Shown: in pieces, positions 19,397 through 28,493 of the stretch
Layout: each line of letters begins with the position of its first letter
Position numbering within the stretch: the stretch's first letter is position 1
Source: an uncultured Bacteroidota bacterium
GTDB lineage: Bacteria; Bacteroidota; Bacteroidia; Chitinophagales; Saprospiraceae
Reading direction: 5' to 3'
Assembly: GCA_902609095.1 (NCBI GenBank)
Contig: CACLQQ010000001.1
Span: 1-64,000 of the forward strand
DNA length: 64,000 nt
Program-made: the position numbers and the translations under genes
Notes under the pieces: generated by a model
The model's input: only the letters and a program-made list of their open reading frames with translations
The model's database searches: none
What the model was told of the DNA's origin: nothing

Positions 19397-20295
19397 ATAT
19401 CTACACTTCTATAAGCTGCTATAACTTTCCTTTCTCCTTCAACACCTTCTTGGCTATTGCCATGTTCCATGCCCAAAATTCCTGTGAACCCTTTCTCATG
19501 GATATGCTTAAAGACATTTTTATAGTTTATTTCACCACTTGTTGGTTCCTTGCGACCGGGATTATCTCCAATTTGAAAATAAGCTATTTCCTCCCAGGCC
19601 AAGTCAATGTTAGGTATAATATTCCCTTCATGAATTTGTTGGTGGTATATATCAAACAAGATCTTACATGAAGGACTATTCACTGCTTTACAAATCTGGT
19701 AAGCTTGGGGAATTTTAGTTAAGAACAAACCTGGGTGATCTCTGAAATTTAGTGGCTCAAGGACCACCGTTAAATCATGTGGCTCCAGTATATCTGCAGC
19801 TCTTTTTAATGTCTCTATGACATGAGCGGTTTGATAGCCAATATCCTGTCTCAAATCCAAATGTCCTGGCACCACAGTCATCCACTTTGCATTAACTCTT
19901 TTAGCAACCTCAACCGAGTTCCGTATATAGTCTAAAAACTCCTCACGTTTAGACTTATTGCCACTGGCTAAGCTAGGTTCCTTCCAATAAATTTTATGGG
20001 CTACGAATACACCCATTTCTATATTTCGAGCTTGCATGACCTGGGCCATAGCTTCTTGCTGGGCAACAGAACGATTAGGCATTCCATTATCTTCAAAAGC
20101 ACTGAACCCTTGATCCGCCATAAACTTTAACTGCTCAACAGGGTCTTCACCGGCTAAATGCTTGAACATTCCTATATGCGGAGCAAATTTCAAATTAAAG
20201 GCCTTCTCTTGAAAATTTAAGTCTTGATCCGAGTACTTGATAAATGGAATAGCTAAAATGGCTGCTGATAGCTTATTAAAATTGCGACGGTTCAT
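19393..20295 (-). CDS. TIM-barrel sugar isomerase/epimerase family protein, exported
   Basis: A 300-aa protein beginning 'MNRRNFNKLSAAILAIPF', a Tat-like signal (twin Arg at residues 3-4). The rest is the xylose-isomerase-like TIM barrel of the hydroxypyruvate isomerase group: 'VVPGHLDLR', 'VVLEPLNFRDHPGLFLT' (Glu metal ligand), 'ILFDIYHQQIHEG' (Asp-x-x-His), 'FQIGDNPGRKEPTSGEINY' and 'GMEHGNSQ'. These residues match the hydroxypyruvate isomerase signature well, so it is likely an active aldose-ketose isomerase on a small keto-acid or sugar, probably periplasmic. Intact. Confidence 0.85.
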   Translation of the reverse strand: MNRRNFNKLSAAILAIPFIKYSDQDLNFQEKAFNLKFAPHIGMFKHLAGEDPVEQLKFMADQGFSAFEDNGMPNRSVAQQEAMAQVMQARNIEMGVFVAHKIYWKEPSLASGNKSKREEFLDYIRNSVEVAKRVNAKWMTVVPGHLDLRQDIGYQTAHVIETLKRAADILEPHDLTVVLEPLNFRDHPGLFLTKIPQAYQICKAVNSPSCKILFDIYHQQIHEGNIIPNIDLAWEEIAYFQIGDNPGRKEPTSGEINYKNVFKHIHEKGFTGILGMEHGNSQEGVEGERKVIAAYRSVDI

Positions 20296-20361
20296 AGCGA
20301 TGTTTATTCGTTCACACCTAAGCTATAAAAAATGTGGGATTGAATCTTCAGAATTTAGACA

Positions 20362-21387
20362 TTATCTCTTTGTGGCTCCTATTCCGGCAGCTTCAGGAAC
20401 AATCAAAGTACCATTATTTAGAGAGGCTCCTATAGCTGGATCATTATTAATAAGCATATTACCATCAATATCGGCCCAATCCACTAAGTGTGCTATTTGA
20501 GCTGCTGCTGATATGCCGATTGAGCTTTCGGTCATACAACCAAGCATAATTTGAAGATTATGGTCCAGAGCTTTAGCAATCATTTTAAGTGCTTCATTGA
20601 GCCCTGTGCACTTCATCATCTTGATATTAATGGCATCATAGCAATCTATAAGATCATCTATATCAGATAGTCTTTGGCAATCTTCATCGGCCACAATCGG
20701 TATCTCAATTGACTCAGTTAATGCCTTGACCATGTCATATGCTCTAATCTTAAACGGTTGCTCTATCAACTCAACTCCCAATGCTTGTAGGGCCTGACAT
20801 ATTTTGATGGCATCAGTCAGACTGTTCCAGCCTTGGTTGGCATCTATCCAAATCCGTTGCTCAGAATGATCTCGGATCTGCCTAATGATGTCGATATCCG
20901 ACAAGCCAATACCCAACTTGATCTTCAATATAGGATACTCATGATATTCTTCTACCTCTCTGAGCATGCGATCCATGTCACCCAGGCTAATTGTTATTGA
21001 AGACTCAACTCTAGTAGGCTCGTTTAATCCTAAAAAATCCCTAACACTTTGATTTTGTTGCTTTGCTTTGAGGTCATGCAAGGCGATGTCTAATGCAGCT
21101 TTTGAGGCAGTATATCCGATAGCAATACTATCGAGATAAACCATGGCTTCATCAATAGAAGGATATGACAATAGTTGGGCAGCATCAACTTGAGATAAGA
21201 ACCAAATCATATCAGACTGTGTCTCCTCATAATATGGTGGCATGGAAGCTTCACCCAGTCCAATGAGTTCATCAGAAAGTAATTCTACCAGCACTATATC
21301 AGTATGGGATCTCTGTCCATGTGCTGTTCCGAAAGGCTCATCTGTTGTTAATGAATATGGCTCAAACCTCAATTCACTGCGACTCAT
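20362..21387 (-). CDS. Dipeptide epimerase (enolase superfamily)
   Basis: A 341-aa muconate-lactonising/L-Ala-D/L-Glu epimerase-type enzyme. 'PFGTAHGQRSHTDIVLVEL' is the N-terminal cap motif. 'ILKIKLG' gives the KxK catalytic lysine, 'IWIDANQGW', 'ELIEQPF' and 'IVADEDC' give the three metal ligands, and 'INIKMMKCTG' gives the second catalytic lysine. In Bacteroidota such enzymes isomerise dipeptides from murein turnover. The exact dipeptide is not readable. It is divergent to the SRPBCC-like gene at 21455. Confidence 0.85.
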   Translation of the reverse strand: MSRSELRFEPYSLTTDEPFGTAHGQRSHTDIVLVELLSDELIGLGEASMPPYYEETQSDMIWFLSQVDAAQLLSYPSIDEAMVYLDSIAIGYTASKAALDIALHDLKAKQQNQSVRDFLGLNEPTRVESSITISLGDMDRMLREVEEYHEYPILKIKLGIGLSDIDIIRQIRDHSEQRIWIDANQGWNSLTDAIKICQALQALGVELIEQPFKIRAYDMVKALTESIEIPIVADEDCQRLSDIDDLIDCYDAINIKMMKCTGLNEALKMIAKALDHNLQIMLGCMTESSIGISAAAQIAHLVDWADIDGNMLINNDPAIGASLNNGTLIVPEAAGIGATKR

Positions 21388-21454
21388 ATGTTGAAATTAC
21401 TGAATTAAGTATAAAAGCAATCCAACCATCATGGATTATGCTGGTTATACCTCC

Positions 21455-21901
21455 ATGAATATTAGACTTACAACTGCGGTTGATGGATATTATCTCGATG
21501 TAATGGAACAATTTGATCGAGATCTCTTTGAAGCACTCAAGCCAACTGTGGGAATGAAGGTTAGAGAGTTTACGGGATCTAAACAAGGGGATAAAGTCAT
21601 ATTAGACCTTACAATTCCCACTAAGTCTACCTGGCAATCGGATATAGTTGAACACGGTAAAGATGGAAAGCGAGCTTGGTTCGTAGATATTGGAAACATA
21701 CTACCTTGGCCCTTGAAATCTTGGCGACATGAGCATATCATAAAGTATATCGATAAGGAAAATTGCTTGATTATAGATGATATGACCTACGAGTGTTCTA
21801 ATTCCTTTTTAACCACTTTCATTAGGCCATTTCTTTTTGGAGCTTTTTATACGCGTAAACGAATATATAAGCAGTATTTTTCTAAAAATAAAGGCAGTTA
21901 G
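21455..21901 (+). CDS. SRPBCC-like ligand-binding protein
   Basis: A ~148-aa protein with the alternating pattern of the START/SRPBCC (COG4276-like) fold: 'MNIRLTTAVDGYYLDVMEQFDRDLFEALKP', a central strand region, and a basic C-terminus. I take ATG 21455 rather than 21431, since the family starts near 'IRLTT'. It is followed after 3 nt by the FAD oxidoreductase, so they are probably co-transcribed. It likely binds a hydrophobic ligand; the identity is unknown. Confidence 0.65.
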   Translation: MNIRLTTAVDGYYLDVMEQFDRDLFEALKPTVGMKVREFTGSKQGDKVILDLTIPTKSTWQSDIVEHGKDGKRAWFVDIGNILPWPLKSWRHEHIIKYIDKENCLIIDDMTYECSNSFLTTFIRPFLFGAFYTRKRIYKQYFSKNKGS

Positions 21902-21904
21902 CAA

Positions 21905-23131
21905 ATGCGAACAACGATAAGTATAGTTGGTGGAGGTATCAGTGGAATTATAGCAGCAATTGAGCTTGAAAAAGCGGGTTTTGCTCCATCCATCTACGAA
22001 GCCAATGATTCATTGGGAGGCAGAGTCCGATCTGAAATCATCGATGGCTATGCCTATGATCATGGATTCCAAGTCTTGCTTACGGCATATCCAGAGGCTC
22101 AGAGATATCTCAATTATGATCAGTTGGATTTACAATATTTTTTATCTGGGTCCAGAGTTAGTTACGGAGACAAGACGGTAAGAATTGGTGATCCCTTGAG
22201 TTCTTCTACATTTTGGTTAGATGCATTAGACCCAACCTTGTCAATGTTAACTGACAAAATAAAAACCCTCCGATTATCCCTTAAGCTGAAGAAAAAGGAA
22301 TTATTAAAAATTTTTGATGAACCCGAAGTCAGTACATATACTTATCTCCGTAAACAGGGATTTTCTGAGCGAGTAATTGAACGATTTTACAAGCCATTTT
22401 TTGGAGGAATTTTTTTAGATCCAGAACTTATGACATCATCCAGATTATTCGAATATTTATTCAAAATGTTTGGCAAAGGATACAGCGTGATCCCAAAAGG
22501 TGGGATGCAAAAAATCACTGATCAGTTAGTAGGCAAGTTGAGTAAGACACAGATTCATCTAAGTTCAAGAGTATCTCAAGTGGAGTCTCAAAAGATAAAA
22601 TTACAAGATGGTTCAGAAACCAAATGTGATCATATAATTATAGCCACAGATGCATCGAAGATCTTAAATACGGTGAATCCAACTAAGTGGAAGAAGTCGA
22701 TAAATTTTTATTTCGAGCTCGACAATGCAGACTACCGCGAGAAAATAATAACGCTATCCGCTCAACCTGATAGATATGTCAACAATTACTACTACCCTAC
22801 CAACCTAATGTCTCACCCACATGGTAAAACCATACTATCAGCTACAGTTATCGACGATAGAGGAAAGAATGAGGAAGAACTAGTAGATATAGTTAAAAAC
22901 GAACTTAAAGCGATGGGAGTGAAAGGTACACTTAGGTTAGTCACCACCTATGACATTCCGTATTCACTCCCAGACATAGAGCATGTTTCACATACGCTCA
23001 CTCCAGAAAAAATTGAGCTTATGTCAGGAGTATATACTTGTGGAGATCACTTACTCATGGGTAGTTTAAATGCAGCGATGTACTCTGGCAGGTATGTTGC
23101 TGAGTTCATAATCAATCATAGAAATAATTAG
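21905..23131 (+). CDS. NAD(P)/FAD-dependent oxidoreductase (amine oxidase-like)
   Basis: A 408-aa flavoprotein. 'ISIVGGGISGIIAAIELEKAGF' is the Rossmann FAD motif, 'GGRVRSEIIDGYAYDHGFQVLL' the second FAD motif of the phytoene-desaturase/amine-oxidase type, and 'GVYTCGDHLLMGSLNAAMYSGRYVAEFI' the C-terminal FAD contact. It sits in a tight run with an SRPBCC-like protein upstream and a YciI protein 3 nt downstream. This type acts on hydrophobic or polyene compounds in several pathways; the substrate here is not determinable. Confidence 0.85.
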   Translation: MRTTISIVGGGISGIIAAIELEKAGFAPSIYEANDSLGGRVRSEIIDGYAYDHGFQVLLTAYPEAQRYLNYDQLDLQYFLSGSRVSYGDKTVRIGDPLSSSTFWLDALDPTLSMLTDKIKTLRLSLKLKKKELLKIFDEPEVSTYTYLRKQGFSERVIERFYKPFFGGIFLDPELMTSSRLFEYLFKMFGKGYSVIPKGGMQKITDQLVGKLSKTQIHLSSRVSQVESQKIKLQDGSETKCDHIIIATDASKILNTVNPTKWKKSINFYFELDNADYREKIITLSAQPDRYVNNYYYPTNLMSHPHGKTILSATVIDDRGKNEEELVDIVKNELKAMGVKGTLRLVTTYDIPYSLPDIEHVSHTLTPEKIELMSGVYTCGDHLLMGSLNAAMYSGRYVAEFIINHRNN

Positions 23132-23134
23132 AAA

Positions 23135-23419
23135 ATGGCTTATTATAATTTAGTCTATCATCTCGCACCAGATTATCTTATAAGGAGAAAGCCTATAAGA
23201 GCACAACACTTTGACCACCTCAAACCATATTTTGATCGAGGAGAGTTGATTATGGGCGGTGCTCATGAGGATATTGACAAAGGGGCAATAATCATTTTCA
23301 AAGTTGATGATGAACAAGCCATTAAGGAGTTTGTCGATCATGATCCGTATGTCTTAGAAGGTGTAGTCACAAGTTATGAGATTCACAAGTGGAATGTGGC
23401 TATTGGAAATGTGAAATAG
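23135..23419 (+). CDS. YciI-like protein
   Basis: A 94-aa protein of the YciI/YCII (dimeric alpha-beta barrel) family: 'YNLVYHLAPDYLIRRKPIRAQHFDHL' carries the conserved His, and 'GELIMGGAHEDIDKGAIIIFKVDDEQAIKEFVDHDPYV' is the usual central region with His-Asp. It is the last gene of a three-gene run beginning at 21455. The biochemical role of the family is largely unknown. Confidence 0.85.
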   Translation: MAYYNLVYHLAPDYLIRRKPIRAQHFDHLKPYFDRGELIMGGAHEDIDKGAIIIFKVDDEQAIKEFVDHDPYVLEGVVTSYEIHKWNVAIGNVK

Positions 23420-23420
23420 G

Positions 23421-24113
23421 TTAAAAACTATAATACCAATTAAAGGCTAAGTAGTAGCTCTGCTCTAAAGTAGCATTGAAGAGTCCACCAACTCTATAGT
23501 CCAAGCCTAACTCAATTTTGCTGTGATCTGATAAAACATAACCTAACGTAGGCAATAGCCTAAACTCTCCTTCATAATCATCCGATCTGAATATATTTAA
23601 CCATTCGGAAGAAAGTTTTAAGTAGGTTTCTCCACTATCCAATACATCACCATTGAGAGCTTTGGATATGCTTGCTCTATATCTCATCCTATAAGTTTCA
23701 GAGGTTCCTGAAAATGTTTGGTCTAAAACAAAACGATGGGATAGTTTCAGCTTCGTCAAGGAATTAAAAATAAATTGCTGAGTAATCCGGTGTTGCCAAT
23801 CACCATTGTGGAATCTAAATAATAAGCCTAATCCAATTCTATTTTTAAGTCCTACATTCCTAACAAAGGTCGCCCCATAATCCATTAATTCATGATCATA
23901 AGAATTGTTAGTTGATCCGTCTGAAAAACCTTGTTTATAAGAATCTCTACGTTCTATTTTGAAATTCAAATTATAGTCTTCACTAAGCTTTGTACTTAGA
24001 TTAATCTTTGGTAATAAACCAATCTCATAAGAATCTTGGCTTTGAAGTAACACAGGCATTCCCAATGCACAGAATACCAATATGATAGTATATTTAGAAT
24101 TCGAGATAATCAT
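23421..24113 (-). CDS. DUF2490 outer-membrane-like protein
   Basis: About 230 aa with a signal peptide and a repeated amphipathic beta pattern ('LNFKIERRDSY', 'IGLGLLFRFHNGDWQHRI', 'HRFVLDQTFSG', 'YRMRYRASISKAL', 'GLDYRVGGLFNATLEQSYYLAFNWYYSF') with an aromatic last residue, as in small outer-membrane barrels. It matches my memory of DUF2490. ATG 24113 gives a compact signal peptide; the ORF track start at 24134 is upstream. Its 5' end overlaps the end of the next gene upstream, so the two are co-transcribed. Confidence 0.75.
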   Translation of the reverse strand: MIISNSKYTIILVFCALGMPVLLQSQDSYEIGLLPKINLSTKLSEDYNLNFKIERRDSYKQGFSDGSTNNSYDHELMDYGATFVRNVGLKNRIGLGLLFRFHNGDWQHRITQQFIFNSLTKLKLSHRFVLDQTFSGTSETYRMRYRASISKALNGDVLDSGETYLKLSSEWLNIFRSDDYEGEFRLLPTLGYVLSDHSKIELGLDYRVGGLFNATLEQSYYLAFNWYYSF

Positions 24114-24669
24114 TATTTCTAAAAATGACCTCATCTATATGCTCGATAAAGCCTTCTGAGGTAAAAAGAACTTCATACAATTTCATTCGCTTATTCTTTT
24201 TTCCCTTAATCTCAGTTTCATATCGAACGGTATATGAGCTATGTTCATCAGTAGTGCCCAAAAAAGTTTCAAATGAATTGATATTACCTGAATACTGCTT
24301 TTGAACTCGAAGGATACTCGACTTCGCAAACTCTCCTTTAAGATTCTCTTTCATCTTTAGGATAACCCTTTCTGCTAAATTATTCAGAGGGATTTCAACT
24401 TCTATATCTTGGAGATATCCCAGAGTATCGAACTCTACACTGTACTGATGAGCCTTGTAAGAAAACTTGGCTTCAACAGAATTTCCTTTAAGATTTTCTT
24501 CGTAGAACCAATTGATCTTAGAGTCCAGTTCTACGGACTCGATAAAGTCTAATGCACGATTTGGAACTTCACTCCTATATACATCAGACTCCTTTTCATA
24601 CTTCTTTTGACCCATAGTCATCCCATAAACACCAAAGCAAATAATGAATACTAAGAAATACCTAAGCAT
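24094..24669 (-). CDS. Secreted hypothetical protein, PepSY-like
   Basis: A 191-aa protein with signal peptide (FLVFIICFGVYGMTMGQ). The body has the 'YSVEFDTLGYLQDIEVEIP' and 'LYEVLFTSEGFIEHIDEVIFRNNDYLEF' patterns resembling PepSY-like (BLIP/PepSY) beta hairpins. No enzyme motif is visible. It overlaps the DUF2490 gene by about 20 nt, which suggests translational coupling and a joint role at the cell envelope. Family assignment is tentative. Confidence 0.6.
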   Translation of the reverse strand: MLRYFLVFIICFGVYGMTMGQKKYEKESDVYRSEVPNRALDFIESVELDSKINWFYEENLKGNSVEAKFSYKAHQYSVEFDTLGYLQDIEVEIPLNNLAERVILKMKENLKGEFAKSSILRVQKQYSGNINSFETFLGTTDEHSSYTVRYETEIKGKKNKRMKLYEVLFTSEGFIEHIDEVIFRNNDYLEF

Positions 24670-24730
24670 ACTGTACGACTTATAGATTAAGACTCATATC
24701 CATTCAACAAGTTTTCTGGCCTATAAAGTT

Positions 24731-26626
24731 CTACCAAATCGTATGATGTTCAGGACCATCAGGATCATCAACTCGCTTATATGTATGTGCTCCAAAGTAA
24801 TCTCGCTGGGCTTGAATCATATTGGCGCTACTCTGGGCTTGTGTATAAGTATTGAGATAATCGCTCGCCGCAGATAGACATGGTATCGAACAGTAAGACT
24901 GATGTCCTAAAGCTACAATATTGGCCAATGCTGATCTATTTGCCTTAACTGCACGAATCATATCAGAGTGCTGTAGAATCCTCTGTGTATCAGATAATAC
25001 TGAGATTAACGTCTTCATGAGTTTAGAGCGAATAATACACCCATTAGTCCAAATACGAGCAATTTCAGAAAAATTCAATTTCCAGTCATAAGACTCGGAA
25101 GCTGCATCAATTAAATGTAAACCTTGGTGATGGTTTGCTATTCTGGCTGCCCTATAAGCTCCTTCTAACTGCTCTATATCAATAGCACCACTCTTAACTG
25201 CTCCGCCGTACAGTTGAGATGAAGCCGTACGCTCTGACTTATGTGCAGATGTATACCTGGCGAATAATGCTGCTGTTATCAGAGTGATAGGCACTCCTAA
25301 TTCAGCAGCGGCAATTGTTGTCCAGCTTCCTGTTCCTTTATTACCAGCCTTATCCAATATCATATCAAAGATATATTGATCTCCTTCTTTTTTACGAAGT
25401 ATGTCCCGACTGATTTCAAGCAAGTAACTACCTAAGTCTTTCAGACACCATGAATCAAACAGGTCCGCAATCTTTTCATGATTCATACCCCCAACAAATC
25501 TCAACAAGCTGTAACACTCTGCTATCAATTGCATCTCAGCATATTCGATACCATTGTGAACCATTTTAACAAAATGTCCAGCACCGCCCTCCCCAACATG
25601 AGCACAACATCCAACTCCATTATCATCTCTTGCGGCAATTGCCTCTAAGAAAGGAGCAACAGTTTGATAGGCCTGCTGTGACCCACCAGGCATGATAGAA
25701 GGTCCCTTCAGAGCTCCCTCCTCGCCTCCCGAGACTCCAGTTCCGATGAAATCGATGCTATGTTCTTCCAGATATTTAGCCCTAAGATCAGTTTCTTTAT
25801 AGTGACTGTTTCCCCCATCTATGATCACATCTCCTTTATCTAATAGAGGTATTAACAGGTCGATTACCATATCCACTGGCTTACCCGCATTAACCATTAA
25901 CATAACAGTTCGAGGCTGAGCAATAGACTTTACGAATTGCTGTAGATCATCAAATCCCTGAGCATCCGATAGTTCTTCGTGCTCACTTATGAAGTTTAAT
26001 GCTACATCTACTTCTTTGACATCGATATGTCGATTATATAGGGATAGCCTAAAACCATTATTAGCTAAGTTCCTACTTAAGCTTTTACCCATTACTCCTA
26101 ATCCAATAAGTCCAAATTCTGATGACATGTGATTTAATTGACTTAATATTTCTTGTAATATAATTTCCGGCGGATTCTTAATATCCACATGAATGGCTCC
26201 TCTGGGATACTCCCATGTATCTAATTGAGATTGTAAGAGCTCAGGTGGCATGAAGTGGTTCTCACGAGCCTGTATACGTCGTAAGAATAATTCAAAGCTA
26301 CCCTCTAAACTGACACAAATCATAACTGTGATCTGCTCCGATAATACTTGACGGTATGATCTTTTTAGCGCTGAACATGCTACGACACAACCTTGTTTTT
26401 CTTGCTCTAATCGACAATGCTCATTAATCGCTCTTAACCAAGGTAATCTGTCCAAATCATTTAGGGCTTCTCCAGCAGACATCTTATCGATATTGGCTTG
26501 TGGGTGAAAATCATCCCCATCAAAAAATGGGATGGACAGTTCATCAGATAATAGCTTGCTAATCGTGGATTTACCACAACCAGATACACCCATGACTATG
26601 ATGATTTTTTTCACAAATGACGACAT
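24731..26626 (-). CDS. gnd: Gluconokinase fused to 6-phosphogluconate dehydrogenase
   Basis: A 631-aa bifunctional protein. Residues 1-165 are a GntK-type gluconate kinase: P-loop 'GVSGCGKST', 'FFDGDDFHP', 'NIDKMSAGEALNDLDRLPWL', 'ACSALKRSYR'. Residues ~168-631 are decarboxylating 6-phosphogluconate dehydrogenase: NADP motif 'LIGLGVMGKSLSRNLANNG', 'GGNSHYKET', 'GVSGGEEGALKGPSIMPGG', catalytic Lys/His in 'GHFVKMVHNGIEY', 'ILDKAGNKGTGSWT' and 'TSAHKSER'. Together they convert gluconate through 6-phosphogluconate to ribulose-5-phosphate in one polypeptide. Start at ATG 26626 (MSSFVKK); the track start 26635 is TTG. Frame intact. It complements the KDG-route genes at 7.6-9.8 kb. Confidence 0.92.
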   Translation of the reverse strand: MSSFVKKIIIVMGVSGCGKSTISKLLSDELSIPFFDGDDFHPQANIDKMSAGEALNDLDRLPWLRAINEHCRLEQEKQGCVVACSALKRSYRQVLSEQITVMICVSLEGSFELFLRRIQARENHFMPPELLQSQLDTWEYPRGAIHVDIKNPPEIILQEILSQLNHMSSEFGLIGLGVMGKSLSRNLANNGFRLSLYNRHIDVKEVDVALNFISEHEELSDAQGFDDLQQFVKSIAQPRTVMLMVNAGKPVDMVIDLLIPLLDKGDVIIDGGNSHYKETDLRAKYLEEHSIDFIGTGVSGGEEGALKGPSIMPGGSQQAYQTVAPFLEAIAARDDNGVGCCAHVGEGGAGHFVKMVHNGIEYAEMQLIAECYSLLRFVGGMNHEKIADLFDSWCLKDLGSYLLEISRDILRKKEGDQYIFDMILDKAGNKGTGSWTTIAAAELGVPITLITAALFARYTSAHKSERTASSQLYGGAVKSGAIDIEQLEGAYRAARIANHHQGLHLIDAASESYDWKLNFSEIARIWTNGCIIRSKLMKTLISVLSDTQRILQHSDMIRAVKANRSALANIVALGHQSYCSIPCLSAASDYLNTYTQAQSSANMIQAQRDYFGAHTYKRVDDPDGPEHHTIW

Positions 26627-26847
26627 TGACAACAAATAAAATTAACAGATCATTCTGTAAATCAAACTGATTATTATCTCAGCGGAACTATCTGACGTGT
26701 TTAAGAAGAAGAGACAACTGCTGGTACAAGATTCTAAATGAATACTTAGAGAATTATCTTTGTAAAATTTTAACATTAATTTATTTCTCTAATTGCGGAA
26801 CACTTCTTTTACTTTGCATTTATTTTTTTAATATCAAGTCGTATTTT

Positions 26848-27765
26848 ATGAATATTGAAGTTAAAAATCTAGCAAAGACTTATGGCCCACAAAAAGCCGT
26901 AGATGATATCAGCTTCTCTGTAAAAACGGGAGAGATTTTGGGTTTCTTAGGCCCCAATGGTGCTGGCAAAACCACCACCATGAAGATTATCACTAACTTT
27001 ATTGATAAGGACAACGGTGACGTCCAGATTCAGGGAGATAGTGTTTCCACTGGCAATTTCAAAAAGAATATTGGATATCTTCCAGAGCATAACCCATTAT
27101 ATGAAGATATGCCAGTTATGGATTATCTCCAGTACTGTGCTGAACTACAGGGAGTAGCTAAGTCTAAAGTTGATCAGCGCATCAGAGAAATGATCAAATT
27201 ATGTGGTCTCAATGCCGAAAAGCACAAAAAGATAGGTGAGCTCTCTAAAGGATACCGTCAAAGAGTTGGCTTGGCTCAGGCCATGATTCATGATCCAGAG
27301 ATTTTGATATTAGATGAACCTACAACTGGACTCGACCCTAATCAAATTGTTGAAATCAGAGAACTCATCAAAAGGATCGGTAGGTCCAAAACCGTGATCT
27401 TAAGTACACATATTCTTCCCGAAGTAGAAGCGACCTGTGATAGAATTCTAATCATAAATAAAGGTAAGATCGTGGCAGATGGCACAGCAGATACTCTGCG
27501 AAAACAAGCGAGCAGCAATGTCATCACCAGACTACAGATTTCAGGAGCAGCGCTTAACGATATAAGAAATAAGCTGGGACTAATACCTGGTGTCAAAAGT
27601 GCTCAGATTATGGACCTTGATAGTAATAGAATAGAGATTGAATCAGATCACAATATCGCGGAAGTCATTTTTAGGACGATCGTAAAAAGCAATTGGGTAA
27701 TTACTGAGATGATACCTGTCGAGACAAAGCTTGAAGATATTTTTAGAGACTTAACCCTTAATTAA
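26848..27765 (+). CDS. gldA: GldA-like ABC transporter ATPase
   Basis: A 305-aa ABC ATPase: Walker A 'GPNGAGKTTTMK', Q-loop region, signature 'LSKGYRQRVGLAQAM', Walker B 'ILILDEPTTGLDP', H-loop 'STHILPEVEA'. Members with this length followed by a ~240-aa permease and a GldG-like protein are the Bacteroidota GldA type, first linked to gliding motility but also present in non-gliders. It is the first gene of a four-gene operon (gaps of 6, 2 and 17 nt). A Bacteroidota-like -7 sequence TATCTTTG lies at 26755-26762, about 85 nt upstream. Confidence 0.82.
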   Translation: MNIEVKNLAKTYGPQKAVDDISFSVKTGEILGFLGPNGAGKTTTMKIITNFIDKDNGDVQIQGDSVSTGNFKKNIGYLPEHNPLYEDMPVMDYLQYCAELQGVAKSKVDQRIREMIKLCGLNAEKHKKIGELSKGYRQRVGLAQAMIHDPEILILDEPTTGLDPNQIVEIRELIKRIGRSKTVILSTHILPEVEATCDRILIINKGKIVADGTADTLRKQASSNVITRLQISGAALNDIRNKLGLIPGVKSAQIMDLDSNRIEIESDHNIAEVIFRTIVKSNWVITEMIPVETKLEDIFRDLTLN

Positions 27766-27771
27766 TCAATC

Positions 27772-28491
27772 ATGAATCAGAGTTGGACCATAGCAAAGAA
27801 AGAGCTTCGCTCATACTTTGACTCATTAGTAGCATATTTACTAATCATTATTTTCTTAGCTTTTACAGGCTTCTTCACATGGATAAGTGGTAATGGAGAT
27901 ATTTTCTTTAGAAAACAAGCCGACTTAAATGTTTTCTTCCAGACTGCCATGTGGACCTTATTCTTCTTCATCCCTGCTATAACTATGAAGATGATTGCAG
28001 AGGAGAAGAAATCAGGAACAATAGAACTTCTGTTAACTAAAAATATAAATACCCTAAACCTGATTATAGGTAAGTTTCTTGCGGCATTTTTATTAGTCTG
28101 CATCGCCTTAGGTTTTACTGTTGTATACTATATAACCGTTAGTCGATTAGGTAATTTTGACCATGGAGCTACTTTATGTGGATACCTAGGACTCTTGCTC
28201 ATGAGTGCAGCTTTTATCGGGATTGGTTTGTTCGCCAGCTCACTAACTAACAATCAGATTGTAGCATTTCTGGTCGCCTTAATAATAGGTGTTATCTTCA
28301 TGTTTGTTTTTGACATATTAGCAGGTGTGCAAGGTGGATGGCTGGGAGAATTGTTTTATACTCTTAGCATCAACGAACACTTCAGTTCTATATCACGAGG
28401 TGTGATAGACACTAAAGACATTATCTATTTCTGTTCACTCACATTCTTAGGCATTACCTTGTCTGAGTATATGATATCTAAAAGAGGTTAA
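27772..28491 (+). CDS. gldF: GldF-like ABC transporter permease
   Basis: A 239-aa permease with six hydrophobic segments, beginning 'WTIAKKELRSYFDSLVAYLLI' and containing 'EEKKSGTIELLLTKNINTLNLIIGKFLAAFLLV', the ABC2-type coupling-helix pattern, and ending 'LSEYMISKRG'. Length and order match GldF. It starts 6 nt after gldA and ends 2 nt before gldG. It forms the inner-membrane part of the complex with the GldA-like ATPase; the transported substrate is not known. Confidence 0.82.
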   Translation: MNQSWTIAKKELRSYFDSLVAYLLIIIFLAFTGFFTWISGNGDIFFRKQADLNVFFQTAMWTLFFFIPAITMKMIAEEKKSGTIELLLTKNINTLNLIIGKFLAAFLLVCIALGFTVVYYITVSRLGNFDHGATLCGYLGLLLMSAAFIGIGLFASSLTNNQIVAFLVALIIGVIFMFVFDILAGVQGGWLGELFYTLSINEHFSSISRGVIDTKDIIYFCSLTFLGITLSEYMISKRG

Positions 28492-28493
28492 TA

